From Deltaproteobacteria bacterium (GTDB lineage: Bacteria; Myxococcota_A; UBA796; SXON01): 33,254 nt of DNA. The stretch is taken from assembly GCA_947484175.1 (NCBI GenBank), contig CANKOI010000044.1, positions 1 to 33,254 of the forward strand, read 5' to 3'. Position 1 is the stretch's first letter; every line of letters starts with the position of its first letter. This document shows positions 1-7,582 of the stretch, piece after piece. The notes under the pieces are model-generated. The model was given only the letters and a program-made list of their open reading frames with translations, did not search any database and was not told the origin of the DNA. A program made the translations under genes and the position numbers.

Positions 1-98
1 CGAGTCCCGGCCGTCGGTTGTCGAGTTTCGACGATCGAACCTCGGTTATCGAATCTCGGTCATCGAATTTCGGCAATCGAGCCTCGGTCATCGATCAG
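1..98. repeat. 14-bp tandem repeat (paired heptamers) at the left edge
   Basis: The first 98 bases divide cleanly into 14 consecutive heptamers, nearly all starting CGG or CGA. From about position 15 they mostly alternate as a 14-mer close to CGGTYAT-CGARYYT. Clear copies are at 43-56, 57-70 and 71-84, with degenerate copies to either side. The array continues to the window edge and may be longer. It is clearly less GC-rich than its surroundings. None of the three plus-strand frames has a stop inside it, so the sequence alone does not tell whether it is coding. Read in the frame of the downstream gene, 42 bp give a degenerate 14-residue repeat. Confidence 0.8.
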
Positions 99-112
99 CG
101 GACGCGCGGACT

Positions 113-517
113 TTGCGACCGCCCTGGGGCTTCGGTGCCCCGTGGGCAAGCGTAGACTACAACGTGCTCGGTGAGACCAGCGCCGAGGCCTGCGGCACCT
201 ACGTGTTCGGCATCGACTTCGGCCACCTCTTCACCGACAAGGCCGGTGGGGTGTCCGGTGGCGGTGGCGGCGATCCGCTGTCGGCCATCCTCGCGATGAT
301 CGGTCTCGGCGGCGGCACCCCCGAAGAGGGGCGCGCGCTCTATGAAGCGCTCGACAAGATGCCCGAGGCCACGAACATCGCCGCCTACCGCGCTCACATC
401 ACCAACGACGGCCTCACCGCTGGCAAGTTCGGTCCCCCGATCTTCGGTCGTCGCTGCGCCACCATCGTGGCGCACGGCGTGAAGATGGGCAAGGGCCCGG
501 TCCCGAACGCCCACTAG
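113..517 (+). CDS. Small hypothetical protein, possibly TRL-like; start uncertain
   Basis: This is a 134-residue reading frame from a TTG at 113; a GTG at 161 is an alternative start. The frame stays open upstream through the 14-bp repeats to the window edge, so the true start may lie outside and the protein may be partial. The core reads VLGETSAEACGTYVFGIDFG near residues 17-37. A Gly-rich insertion (about residues 45-68) and a C-terminal part ending near RCATIVAHG follow. The GE..EACG...FG pattern with a following alanine-rich helix is reminiscent of small TRL-like (tRNA-associated locus) exported proteins, but this is a weak family memory, not a demonstrated match. No signal peptide is visible in the part seen. 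A strong intrinsic terminator follows the stop by 19 bases, which supports a real gene ending here. Confidence 0.55.
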   Translation: MRPPWGFGAPWASVDYNVLGETSAEACGTYVFGIDFGHLFTDKAGGVSGGGGGDPLSAILAMIGLGGGTPEEGRALYEALDKMPEATNIAAYRAHITNDGLTAGKFGPPIFGRRCATIVAHGVKMGKGPVPNAH

Positions 518-535
518 GCGTTCGCGGTCGCGCAC

Positions 536-573
536 CGGAGCCGGCTCCTCGGGGCCGGCTCCGCTCGTTTTTT
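536..573 (+). terminator. Rho-independent terminator
   Basis: A perfect 10-bp GC-rich stem (CGGAGCCGGC at 536-545 with GCCGGCTCCG at 554-563) encloses an 8-nt loop. CTCG and then six T residues (568-573) follow. This is a canonical intrinsic terminator for the plus-strand gene ending at 517, and the clearest one in the window. Confidence 0.9.
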
Positions 574-903
574 GGGCCGGCTTCAGAGCCGCGGATCGCG
601 GTGCGCGTGCGAACTCGGCCCGTATTGAGCCGCAGCAGCAAGCCTCGCGGAGTCTCTTGGCAGCCCGGCCCCTCCTCGTTGGGCACCCCGGTTCGACCGG
701 GCGGTGACGGGCTGGGTGACGCTGTTGGTCGTGCCGACCGAGCCCCGCTGCGGGGCGAGCGGAGGGGCGGCCAATAGCGGCAGGACCGGGTGCAAAGGCC
801 GTATTTTCCTCCTGTGGCGTCACGAGTGCGACCGGCTGGCAATGGACCTCCGCCCCAACGGCGCCGCGTCCTGCGCGGCGAACCGCATCGAGGTCACTCA
901 GCC
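574..903. other. 330-bp gene-free region between convergent genes, with clustered hairpins
   Basis: No convincing gene was found here; the open frames are GC-driven and match no family I recognise. Between 663 and 772 several complementary segments nest. GCCCCTCC (668-675) can pair with GGAGGGGC (761-768), enclosing CCCGG-TTCGA-CCGGG (687-701), GGTCG-TGC-CGACC (727-739) and GCCCCG-CTG-CGGGGC (742-756). This could be a folded RNA or 3' region, but in DNA this rich in GC an 8-bp stem is expected by chance. I saw no match to RNase P RNA, SRP RNA, tmRNA or a tRNA. Confidence 0.4.
862..880 (-). terminator. truD: Hairpin downstream of truD, possible terminator
   Basis: CGCCGCG (862-868) and CGCGGCG (874-880) form a perfect 7-bp stem around a 5-nt loop, 23 bases beyond the truD stop on the minus strand. 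No T-tract follows in the minus direction, so it may only pause transcription or protect the 3' end. Confidence 0.3.
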
Positions 904-1860
904 TCAGAGCAGCTCGTGCAACAGCGACGTCGCGTACACCCCTGGCTCCAGCGTCACGTAGAGGGTGAACCCCGCCGGATGGGGCTCCACCCTCCCCTCG
1001 TGGGTGCGGGCGAACAACGCTCGGCGTCCGCCCGGGAGAATATGCACCGCCCGCTCCAGCTCATCGAGGCCCACGCCCGACTCGGCCAGCACGCCCTCCT
1101 CGAACGCCAGCGCGGCCCCCCGCGGCCAGCGCATCTTGCTGCCGAAGAGCGGCCCCGTACGCTGGCCGCCCTCGACCACGTCGCCCTCGAATCGTTCGTC
1201 GCCTCTCATCGCCAGAGCCCGGTTGAAGCCCTCGGCCTGCCAGGCGAGCATCGCGAAGCGGCGGCGCTGCGCCTCGAGGTGGCCGCCGTGGCCCAAGAGT
1301 ACGTCGCGGCCGATGGCGGGCAGGCCGTTCGCGGTGCGCTGAGGCCCGAAGCGGTTGGGGAAGGTGGTCAGCTTGGCGAGTCGCTGCGCGGCGATCGCCG
1401 GGTTGCCACCGCGCACCACGATGCGGAACCGGTTGCCTTCGAGGTCGCCAGGCTGCAGCGGGAAGCGGGTCTGCCCGCTCGAAACCAGCGTGAGCCCCTC
1501 GGGCAGCTCGCGGAGGCGACGGCCGCGTTCGATCGTGAACCGCTGTTCCGCGACAGCCTCGCGGTCCTTCAACCCCGCGTAGCCGATGTTCTCCGAGGGC
1601 ACATCGGCCGCCCGGGCCAAGAGCCGCACGACGGCAGGGGTGTCGAGCCCCGCACGGCGAACGCGGTACCAGGAGAGTCCGCGGCCCTCGGGGCAGCCCT
1701 CGGGCAGTTCCTCCACCAAGAAGTCTTCGTCGAGCACTTTGTAGCGCCCGCCTGCGCCCGGGCCGGGGAGCCAGCGCGGCAACGTGGGGTCGGCCGTAAA
1801 GCCGTTCGGTCGCGGCGGCGGCGGGCGTGAGGGTCTACGCACGGGCGAGGTCCTGTTCAC
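904..1860 (-). CDS. truD: tRNA pseudouridine(13) synthase TruD
   Basis: TruD isomerises uridine 13 of certain tRNAs to pseudouridine in the cytoplasm. The 318-residue product shows the family signatures in order: VEELP near residues 49-53, GYAGLKDREAV at 93-103 with the catalytic aspartate D99, NRFGPQR in the middle, and a C-terminus ending in SLLHELL. Length is slightly below the usual 340-350 residues, consistent with a compact insertion domain. The GTG start at 1860 overlaps the end of the upstream oxidoreductase gene by 26 bases, and AAGG lies a few bases upstream. A second GTG at 1842 with AGGA upstream is an equally good start and removes only a Pro/Arg-rich tail. The two genes appear cotranscribed on the minus strand. 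Confidence 0.9.
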   Translation of the reverse strand: MNRTSPVRRPSRPPPPRPNGFTADPTLPRWLPGPGAGGRYKVLDEDFLVEELPEGCPEGRGLSWYRVRRAGLDTPAVVRLLARAADVPSENIGYAGLKDREAVAEQRFTIERGRRLRELPEGLTLVSSGQTRFPLQPGDLEGNRFRIVVRGGNPAIAAQRLAKLTTFPNRFGPQRTANGLPAIGRDVLLGHGGHLEAQRRRFAMLAWQAEGFNRALAMRGDERFEGDVVEGGQRTGPLFGSKMRWPRGAALAFEEGVLAESGVGLDELERAVHILPGGRRALFARTHEGRVEPHPAGFTLYVTLEPGVYATSLLHELL

Positions 1861-2812
1861 AGACGACCTTGCCGATCACCGCGCGACTTTCGAGGAGGTC
1901 GTGCGCCTCGCCGAGCCGTGTCAGCGAGCCCTCCGCGAAGAGGATGGGGCGGATGGCGCCGGCGACAACGGCTTCCCAGGCGGCCAGCATGTCAGCGGCG
2001 GTGCCCATCGTGCTCCCGAGCAAGGAGATTTGTTTGAAGAACAGCGCACGCAGGTTGAGCGGCACCTCGGCTCCGGTCGTGGCCCCGCAACAGACCAGTC
2101 GCCCACCCCACCGCAGCGCCCGCAGCGACGACGCCCATGTGTCCTTCCCGACGCTCTCCACGACCACGTCCACCTCGCGGACGCCAATGGACTCGTACGC
2201 CCACGCCCGTGCGCCGAGCGACTCGATGAGCTGGCGCTTCTCGGGTGAGGAGGCGGTCGCGTGCACCTCGCAGCCGGCGAGCAGCGCCACTTGAATCGCC
2301 ATCACCCCCACGCCACTGGCCCCGGCCTGGACCAGCACGCGCTCCCCGCGCCGGATTTCCGCCCGGCGGTGCAGCATGTGCCAGGCTGTGAGGAGGGCCA
2401 GGGGTAGCGCCGCCGCCTGAGCATTGGTCAGGAAGTGCGGCACGGGCAGCACGTGCGTCTGAGGCACAACCAGCACCTCCGCCGCGCCGCCATCGGCGCT
2501 CTCGCCGCGAATTCGAAACTGACGGCAATGGTTGTGCAGTCCGGCGACGCACGCCGCGCAGCTCCCGCAGCCCCACGAGGGGTGGAGCGCAACCCGCTGC
2601 CCGTCCACCGCTCCGGCCACATCGCTGCCGGGTACGCGCGGCAGGTGAAAGTCGTGACCGGCCACCCCGCGCCGCACCCACACATCGAGGTGGTTGAGGC
2701 CCACATGGCTGACGTCCACGCGCACCTCTCCGGCCGCCGCTTCGGGGGTGGGCAGCGACTCGATGTGGAGCACCTCCGGACCGCCATGGGCCCGGATGAC
2801 GACGGCAAGCAC
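1835..2812 (-). CDS. Zinc-type alcohol dehydrogenase / quinone oxidoreductase family protein (MDR)
   Basis: This is a medium-chain dehydrogenase/reductase of about 325 residues, predicted to be a cytoplasmic NAD(P)H-dependent oxidoreductase of unknown substrate. The GroES-like N-terminal half carries the four cysteines of the structural zinc lobe (GCGSCAACVAGLHNHC). The positions normally holding the catalytic zinc ligands are changed: VGLNHLDVW has Asn where ADHs have Cys, and VPGSDVAG has no Glu. That pattern fits zinc-independent quinone-reductase-like members. The Rossmann motif AGASGVGVMAIQVA follows. I chose the GTG at 2812 because GAAGG sits six bases upstream and the family begins right there (LAVVIRAHGG). 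An ATG at 2857 would overlap the divergent kinase gene. The 3' end overlaps truD. Confidence 0.85.
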   Translation of the reverse strand: MLAVVIRAHGGPEVLHIESLPTPEAAAGEVRVDVSHVGLNHLDVWVRRGVAGHDFHLPRVPGSDVAGAVDGQRVALHPSWGCGSCAACVAGLHNHCRQFRIRGESADGGAAEVLVVPQTHVLPVPHFLTNAQAAALPLALLTAWHMLHRRAEIRRGERVLVQAGASGVGVMAIQVALLAGCEVHATASSPEKRQLIESLGARAWAYESIGVREVDVVVESVGKDTWASSLRALRWGGRLVCCGATTGAEVPLNLRALFFKQISLLGSTMGTAADMLAAWEAVVAGAIRPILFAEGSLTRLGEAHDLLESRAVIGKVVCEQDLARA

Positions 2813-2844
2813 GGGGAAGCCTTCTATGCCGCCGTGCCTATCGC

Positions 2845-4962
2845 GTGACGTGGCCACAGGAGCTACGTGCGCCTGTGACCCCCGCCAGCGGGCTCGGCCC
2901 GCTTCGAATCCTGCAGCGTGTCCTCGCCGCCCGGCGTGGCGACCCGCGGGCGAAGGAGGACATCTACCACCTGCGCGGGGCGCTGAAGTTCCTCGCCGTC
3001 TTCGCGGCCACCATCGCGCTCCCCGGGCTCCTGCTCAGCTACTACGGCCTTGCCGGTATCGCGGCGCAGCGAGATGCCGCCCAGGCCCAGGTCGCGCGCG
3101 ACGCAGAGCTCGCTGCCGACACCCTCAGCACCCGCATCGAAGCGGAGTTCGTAGCCTTCGAGAACGCCGCGCTCACCCGACTGAAGACCGGCAAGTCGCT
3201 GCATTTGCGGCTCAACGAGCTCTCTCCTGCGGTTCGAGTCGTGTTCCGTTTTGATCGGCAAGGAACGTTGGCAGCGCCCTTCGTGCGGGCGCCGCCGGCG
3301 GCCAGCGCGGCACGCTGGCGCCTGAGCGAAGCCTGGTCGGAGGCGGGTGCCGCCGAGTTGGCGGGCGACTACAGCGCCGCTGCCGCCGCCTACGCGGCGT
3401 TCGGCAAACACACATCCCTGCCGGCGGCAAAGGGTGACGCTGCATTTGCGCGCGCGAGGTCCCTGTTGCGCGCCGGCGACAGCCGGGCCGCCGAGGCCGC
3501 GTTCAAGGATGTGGAGAGGAACTACCGCGCAGTTCGCTCCGTAGAGGGGTTCCGCCTTGGCGATCTGGCGCGGTACAAGCTGGCCGAACTAGTGGTGGCG
3601 CGCGACCCGCAGGCGGGCCGCTCGGAGTTCGAGAAGCTCATCGCCGGGCTTCTTGCCGAGGACTGGGTGATCGGCGAGGGTGGCGAAGCTCAGGTCGTGA
3701 AGGGCGCGCTCGACAACCTGGAGGCTCTCGGCGGCGATGTGGAACGGCTGCGCCGCGACCGGGAGACGGCGGACGACCGGCAAACCCAGCTGTATTGGGC
3801 CGGCGCGCTTCAGGGTGAACTGGAAGGGCTGGGGGCGAAGGGTCGCCTACTGCCGCAAGACGTGGGGAAGTTTTACTACGTGAGCACGCCGGGTGCCGTG
3901 TGGGCCCGAACGTGGACAGCGAGCGACCTCTACTACGTGGCGCTCGATTCCCAGCAGCTGCTCCACCGCCTCCGCGGACTGGCTTTCACCGCGACGGCGC
4001 CCGGCTCTGACGTTGCCGTGGCGGTTTCGGAGACCGACGACCCCCCGATCCCCGACACGCGAGTGCGGCGAAGCCTCTCGCGGGCGCCGCAGTGGTCGAT
4101 CGTGGCGTATGCGCGCAACCCAGCCGAGTTGGCCGCGCGTCAGGCGGGGGAAGTGCGGAGGGGCCTTGGCAACGTGTTGCTCGCTGTCGGCATGATCGTC
4201 GTGGGCACCTTCCTCAGCGCGGGACTCGTGCGCCGCGAGCTCCACAGCGCGCGGGTGAAGAGTGAGTTCGCGGCGAATGTTTCCCACGAGTTGCGCTCCC
4301 CGATCACCCAGATCCGGCTGAAGGCGGAGGCGCTGCAGCTGGGGCTTGCAGAGTCGCCGGAGGCGCGGGCGCGCCACTACGAGGTGATCGTGCGCGAGGC
4401 GGAGCGGCTCTCGCGGATGGTCGACAACATGCTGGACTTCGCGGCGATCGAGCGCGGCGTGAAGCGGTACGACCTTCGTCCCGGCGATCTCAGCGTGACG
4501 GTGCAAAACGTGGTGGAAACAGCGCGGCTCGCCATGGAGACGCGCTCGATGACCATCGAGGAAACGTACCCCGACGACCTTCCCGCAGTGTGGCACGATG
4601 CCGACGCGGTGGCCCAGGTCGTGGTGAACCTGCTCTCGAACGCAGCGAAGTACGGCCGGGAGGCGAGCTGGATCGGCGTACGCGTGGTGAATGCCGACGA
4701 CGAAGTGCGCGTGGAGGTGTCGGACCGCGGCATCGGCGTGCGGCCCCAGGAGTTAGGCCACATCTTCGAACAGTATTATCGGAGCAATGACCTGCTTGCA
4801 CGGGGCCAGAAGGGCACGGGCATAGGGTTGACCATCGTGAAGTACATTATGGAGGCTCACGGCGGAAGCGTGAGCGTGAGGTCTACGCTGGGCGTAGGGA
4901 CCACTTTTGTGCTTCACTTCCCGATTACCGGTCCGATCCCAACGGATCGACCAGGAGCCTGA
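2845..4962 (+). CDS. Membrane sensor histidine kinase with TPR-like extracytoplasmic domain
   Basis: This 705-residue sensor kinase autophosphorylates on histidine and should phosphorylate the regulator encoded 3 bases downstream. It has a first membrane segment at about residues 47-70 (FLAVFAATIALPGLLLSYYG) and a long extracytoplasmic region. That region contains Ala-rich helical repeats resembling TPRs at about 168-262 (GDYSAAAAAY, RAGDSRAAEAAF). A second membrane segment lies at about 443-464. No HAMP domain separates TM2 from the HisKA box (ANVSHELRSP, phospho-acceptor H481). The ATPase has an N box (NLLSNAAKYG, N595/N599), D627 in DRGIG and the G2 loop GTGIGL at 657-662. The start is GTG at 2845; GTG 2875 with GGAG upstream is possible. 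It is divergent from the oxidoreductase with almost no intergenic space. Confidence 0.92.
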   Translation: MTWPQELRAPVTPASGLGPLRILQRVLAARRGDPRAKEDIYHLRGALKFLAVFAATIALPGLLLSYYGLAGIAAQRDAAQAQVARDAELAADTLSTRIEAEFVAFENAALTRLKTGKSLHLRLNELSPAVRVVFRFDRQGTLAAPFVRAPPAASAARWRLSEAWSEAGAAELAGDYSAAAAAYAAFGKHTSLPAAKGDAAFARARSLLRAGDSRAAEAAFKDVERNYRAVRSVEGFRLGDLARYKLAELVVARDPQAGRSEFEKLIAGLLAEDWVIGEGGEAQVVKGALDNLEALGGDVERLRRDRETADDRQTQLYWAGALQGELEGLGAKGRLLPQDVGKFYYVSTPGAVWARTWTASDLYYVALDSQQLLHRLRGLAFTATAPGSDVAVAVSETDDPPIPDTRVRRSLSRAPQWSIVAYARNPAELAARQAGEVRRGLGNVLLAVGMIVVGTFLSAGLVRRELHSARVKSEFAANVSHELRSPITQIRLKAEALQLGLAESPEARARHYEVIVREAERLSRMVDNMLDFAAIERGVKRYDLRPGDLSVTVQNVVETARLAMETRSMTIEETYPDDLPAVWHDADAVAQVVVNLLSNAAKYGREASWIGVRVVNADDEVRVEVSDRGIGVRPQELGHIFEQYYRSNDLLARGQKGTGIGLTIVKYIMEAHGGSVSVRSTLGVGTTFVLHFPITGPIPTDRPGA

Positions 4963-4965
4963 ACC

Positions 4966-5667
4966 ATGGCACGCATCCTTTTTCTCGAAGACGAAGAAGA
5001 CCTACTCAGTTCGCTGGTGGCGTTCTTCACGCGGGAAGGCTTCGAAGTATTCCACGCTCGCGGTGGCGATGCTGCGATTCAGCTCGCTTCGCGCATGCGT
5101 CCCGACATCGCGGTGATGGACGTGATGCTCCACGAAGGGCCGGAGGGCCCGAACGGAAAGGACGGGTTTGAAGTTCTGCGCGCGCTTCGCGACCTTGACT
5201 TCCAGGGGCCCGTGATCTTCCTCACCGCCCGAACGCTGGAGCACGACAAGCTCCTGGCCTTCGAGTTGGGCGCCGACGACTACATCACCAAGCCCTTCTC
5301 ACTTTTGGAGCTGCGGGCTCGGGTTCGCGCCGCCCTGAAGCGGGCCGGCGGCGGCAAGTCGGTCTACAAGTACGGCCGCGTCGAGGTCGATCTGGACAAC
5401 TACTTCATCCGGCACGGCGATGGCGTCGAGCGGCTCAGCAACCGGGAGCAGGAGCTCTTGAAGTACCTGATCGAACACCGCGGCAAGGTCCTTCAGCGCG
5501 ACGAGCTGCTCACGAGCATCTGGAAGTACAGCGCTGGGGTGACCACGCGCACGGTCGACACGCACATCCTCAACGTGAGGAAGAAGCTGCGTGACGACGC
5601 CTCGGAGCCCGCCTTCATCGAGACGCTGCATGGCATCGGGTACAAGTTCATCGCTCAGGAGTTCTGA
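4966..5667 (+). CDS. OmpR/PhoB-family response regulator
   Basis: This 233-residue DNA-binding regulator is the cognate partner of the upstream kinase. Its receiver domain has the acidic pocket E8/D9/E10, phospho-acceptor D52, switch T87 and K109 (ITKPF). The loop after D52 is about seven residues longer than the usual LPGMDGFE, reading LHEGPEGPNGKDGFE. The C-terminal winged helix (about residues 133-233) carries RLSNREQELLKYL, the recognition helix region TTRTVDTHILNVRKKL and the terminal GIGYKF motif of the Trans_reg_C family. AGGAG lies seven bases before the ATG. The stop overlaps the next ATG (TGATG), so translation of the operon is coupled. Confidence 0.95.
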   Translation: MARILFLEDEEDLLSSLVAFFTREGFEVFHARGGDAAIQLASRMRPDIAVMDVMLHEGPEGPNGKDGFEVLRALRDLDFQGPVIFLTARTLEHDKLLAFELGADDYITKPFSLLELRARVRAALKRAGGGKSVYKYGRVEVDLDNYFIRHGDGVERLSNREQELLKYLIEHRGKVLQRDELLTSIWKYSAGVTTRTVDTHILNVRKKLRDDASEPAFIETLHGIGYKFIAQEF

Positions 5668-6449
5668 TGCTCCTCGCGGTGGGGTTGGGGTGGGCGGTGG
5701 ATCCGTCGAGCGCCTGGAAGGCGCTGTACGAGGCCCGCTTCGTCCAGATCGCCGACGGCGCACCCGAAAATGCCGGGCAACTCTACGCCTCTCTCCTCGC
5801 TGACGGCTCGGAAGGTGAGTCGGCGTCGACCTACTACTGGATGGGCCAGGCGCGCCTCTCGACCGGTGATCTAGAGGGTGCGAGCGAGGTGCTGAAGCTC
5901 GCGCTCGCCGATCCTCGCTACCGAGAAGAAACGCTGGCGTTGCTCGAAGAGGCCAACCTTCGGCTGCGTTCGATCGCGGGGGTGCCCGCTCGCTTCGACT
6001 TTGAAGCGGACACGTTTCCCGGCGTGCGCAGCGGGGCCGGTGCAGGGCGAGGGCAAGCGGGGGTTCAGCAGGTCGACGGGCGAGGGGTGTACGCGTGGAC
6101 CACGACCATCCGCCCCGGCGAGCCGGACGGGGTAGCCTTACGATTCCGGAGCGGCACCGAGGTGACGGGTGTTCGATGGGTGGCGCGCTCGCGTGGCGCG
6201 CCGGCCGTGCTGCAGGTGGTGGCGGTCGATCGGTGGGGGGGCGCCTGGACATCCACCGAGGTGGTGGTTGACGACGACGATTGGTACGACGTACACCTCC
6301 GGATTGCCGACTTCGTGGCTGTGGAGGGGGCATCGAGTCCGCTTCGCATCGGCCGAGTGGTGGAACTCCGCCTCGAAGACGTCACCGGGGAGCGGAGCGA
6401 CGTTCGCGGCCCCCACACCATCCTCCTCGACGATTTCGTGGTGGAGTGA
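5667..6449 (+). CDS. Exported TPR / jelly-roll protein of unknown function
   Basis: I do not recognise a named family for this 260-residue protein. A short hydrophobic start ([13 protein letters not shown]) could be a minimal signal peptide. Residues about 15-105 look like TPR helices ([19 protein letters not shown]). From about residue 112 the chain changes to a beta-rich domain ([12 protein letters not shown] to ILLDDFVVE) with the spacing of a galactose-binding-like or CBM jelly roll. A stretch [18 protein letters not shown] and a terminal LLDDFVVE resemble carbohydrate-binding beta sandwiches. The gene lies between the two-component pair and lysC with TGATG overlaps on both sides. It may therefore be an envelope effector or accessory sensor of the kinase, whose own external domain also looks TPR-like. 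Confidence 0.75.
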   Translation: MLLAVGLGWAVDPSSAWKALYEARFVQIADGAPENAGQLYASLLADGSEGESASTYYWMGQARLSTGDLEGASEVLKLALADPRYREETLALLEEANLRLRSIAGVPARFDFEADTFPGVRSGAGAGRGQAGVQQVDGRGVYAWTTTIRPGEPDGVALRFRSGTEVTGVRWVARSRGAPAVLQVVAVDRWGGAWTSTEVVVDDDDWYDVHLRIADFVAVEGASSPLRIGRVVELRLEDVTGERSDVRGPHTILLDDFVVE

Positions 6450-7582
6450 TGCGGATCGTGCAGAAGTACGGGGGCTCGTCGGTGGCGGACGTTCCCCGGA
6501 TCAAGGGTGTGGCGGCGCGCGTGGCCTCGGCGCGGCAGGCGGGCCACGAGGTGGTGGTCGTCGTATCGGCGATGGGGAACACGACCAACGAGCTCTTAGC
6601 GCTCGCCCGGCAGCTCAGCGCCAGCCCCGGCCGGCGCGAGCTCGACATGCTGCTCAGCGTGGGAGAGCGCGTCACGATGGCACTCCTTGCGATGGCGCTC
6701 CAGGAGCTGGGGGTTTCGGCGCGGAGCTTCACCGGCAGCCAGTCGGGCATCATCACCGACACGGCCCACTCGAGCGCGCGAGTGGTTGAGGTGCGCCCGG
6801 AGCGCATCGAGGCGGCGCTGCAAGCTGGGGAGGTGGTGATCGTGGCGGGGTTCCAGGGGGTGAGCCGGGACCGCGAGGTCACGACGCTGGGGAGGGGAGG
6901 GAGCGACACCACAGCGGTCGTTTTGGCCGCGGCACTTCGCGCCGACGAGTGTGAGCTCTGCTCCGACGTGGACGGCATCTGGTCGGCGGATCCGCGCACT
7001 GTGCCGTCGGCCGTGAAGCTGGATGAACTGAGCCTCGACGAGGCACTCGCCATGGCGAGGAACGGCTCGAGAATCCTGTTCGAAGAAGCGGTTGCCTGGG
7101 CGCACCGCGAGGGAATCCAGCTACGCGCCAGCCGCACCGAGGGCGGCGGGTCCGGCAGCGTCGTACGGCCAGGGGCGGCGCCCCGTCCCTCCCGTGCGCG
7201 CGCAGTGGTCCGGGACTCGGAGCTGCTTTTCGCGCCCATCGGGGTCCTCTCCGGCTTGGAGGTACCGTGCGTGCGGGCCGCCGGCCCGTGGGGCGCTGTG
7301 CTCGACGCCCGCAACCTCCACACCCCCGTTCCAGCCGCCGTTCAGGTCGCGACGGTCGCAGTGGTGGGCGCGGGGATTGGGGCCTCTCCGGAGTGGGTGC
7401 AGAGTGCGCTCGCGGCGGCAGAGGTGTCATTGGCCGAGCCGCCGATCGGTTGGTGGTCGAGCGCCGACGCTGTCGTTCTAGTTGTCAAATCTTCGGCCGC
7501 CGCATCACTGGAGCGTCACCTGCACTTTTCATTCGTCGAGCGTTCCGGTAACAGCGAAGAGTCATGCTCCGACAGTTCCTGA
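6449..7582 (+). CDS. lysC: Aspartate kinase with shortened ACT region
   Basis: Aspartokinase phosphorylates L-aspartate, the first step towards Lys, Met and Thr (and diaminopimelate for peptidoglycan). The 377-residue product begins [14 protein letters not shown] and keeps the catalytic motifs: [10 protein letters not shown], the nucleotide-site segment [12 protein letters not shown] and the [16 protein letters not shown] loop. The regulatory C-terminus is short. The first ACT domain is reduced to about 55 residues before [12 protein letters not shown] (about 300-311), where VxxVSVVGxGM is normal, and the allosteric ligand motifs typical of lysine/threonine-inhibited enzymes are not seen. Total length is some 30 residues below the usual 400-410. 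The ATG is fixed by the TGATG overlap with the previous stop. The 3' end overlaps pssA by 19 bases. Confidence 0.9.
   Translation: MRIVQKYGGSSVADVPRIKGVAARVASARQAGHEVVVVVSAMGNTTNELLALARQLSASPGRRELDMLLSVGERVTMALLAMALQELGVSARSFTGSQSGIITDTAHSSARVVEVRPERIEAALQAGEVVIVAGFQGVSRDREVTTLGRGGSDTTAVVLAAALRADECELCSDVDGIWSADPRTVPSAVKLDELSLDEALAMARNGSRILFEEAVAWAHREGIQLRASRTEGGGSGSVVRPGAAPRPSRARAVVRDSELLFAPIGVLSGLEVPCVRAAGPWGAVLDARNLHTPVPAAVQVATVAVVGAGIGASPEWVQSALAAAEVSLAEPPIGWWSSADAVVLVVKSSAAASLERHLHFSFVERSGNSEESCSDSS

Noticed and set aside
1-98. CRISPR array
   Set aside because: The repeats are 7/14 bp with no spacers of constant length and no cas genes near.
687-701. CCCGGTTCGACCGGG, resembling a tRNA T arm
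   Set aside because: A T arm needs a 5-bp stem around a 7-nt loop; here the stem encloses only five nucleotides, and no D or anticodon arm lies upstream.
790-1830. Plus-strand open frame of about 346 codons opposite truD
   Set aside because: It shadows truD, whose motifs are clear; composition is that of an antisense read.
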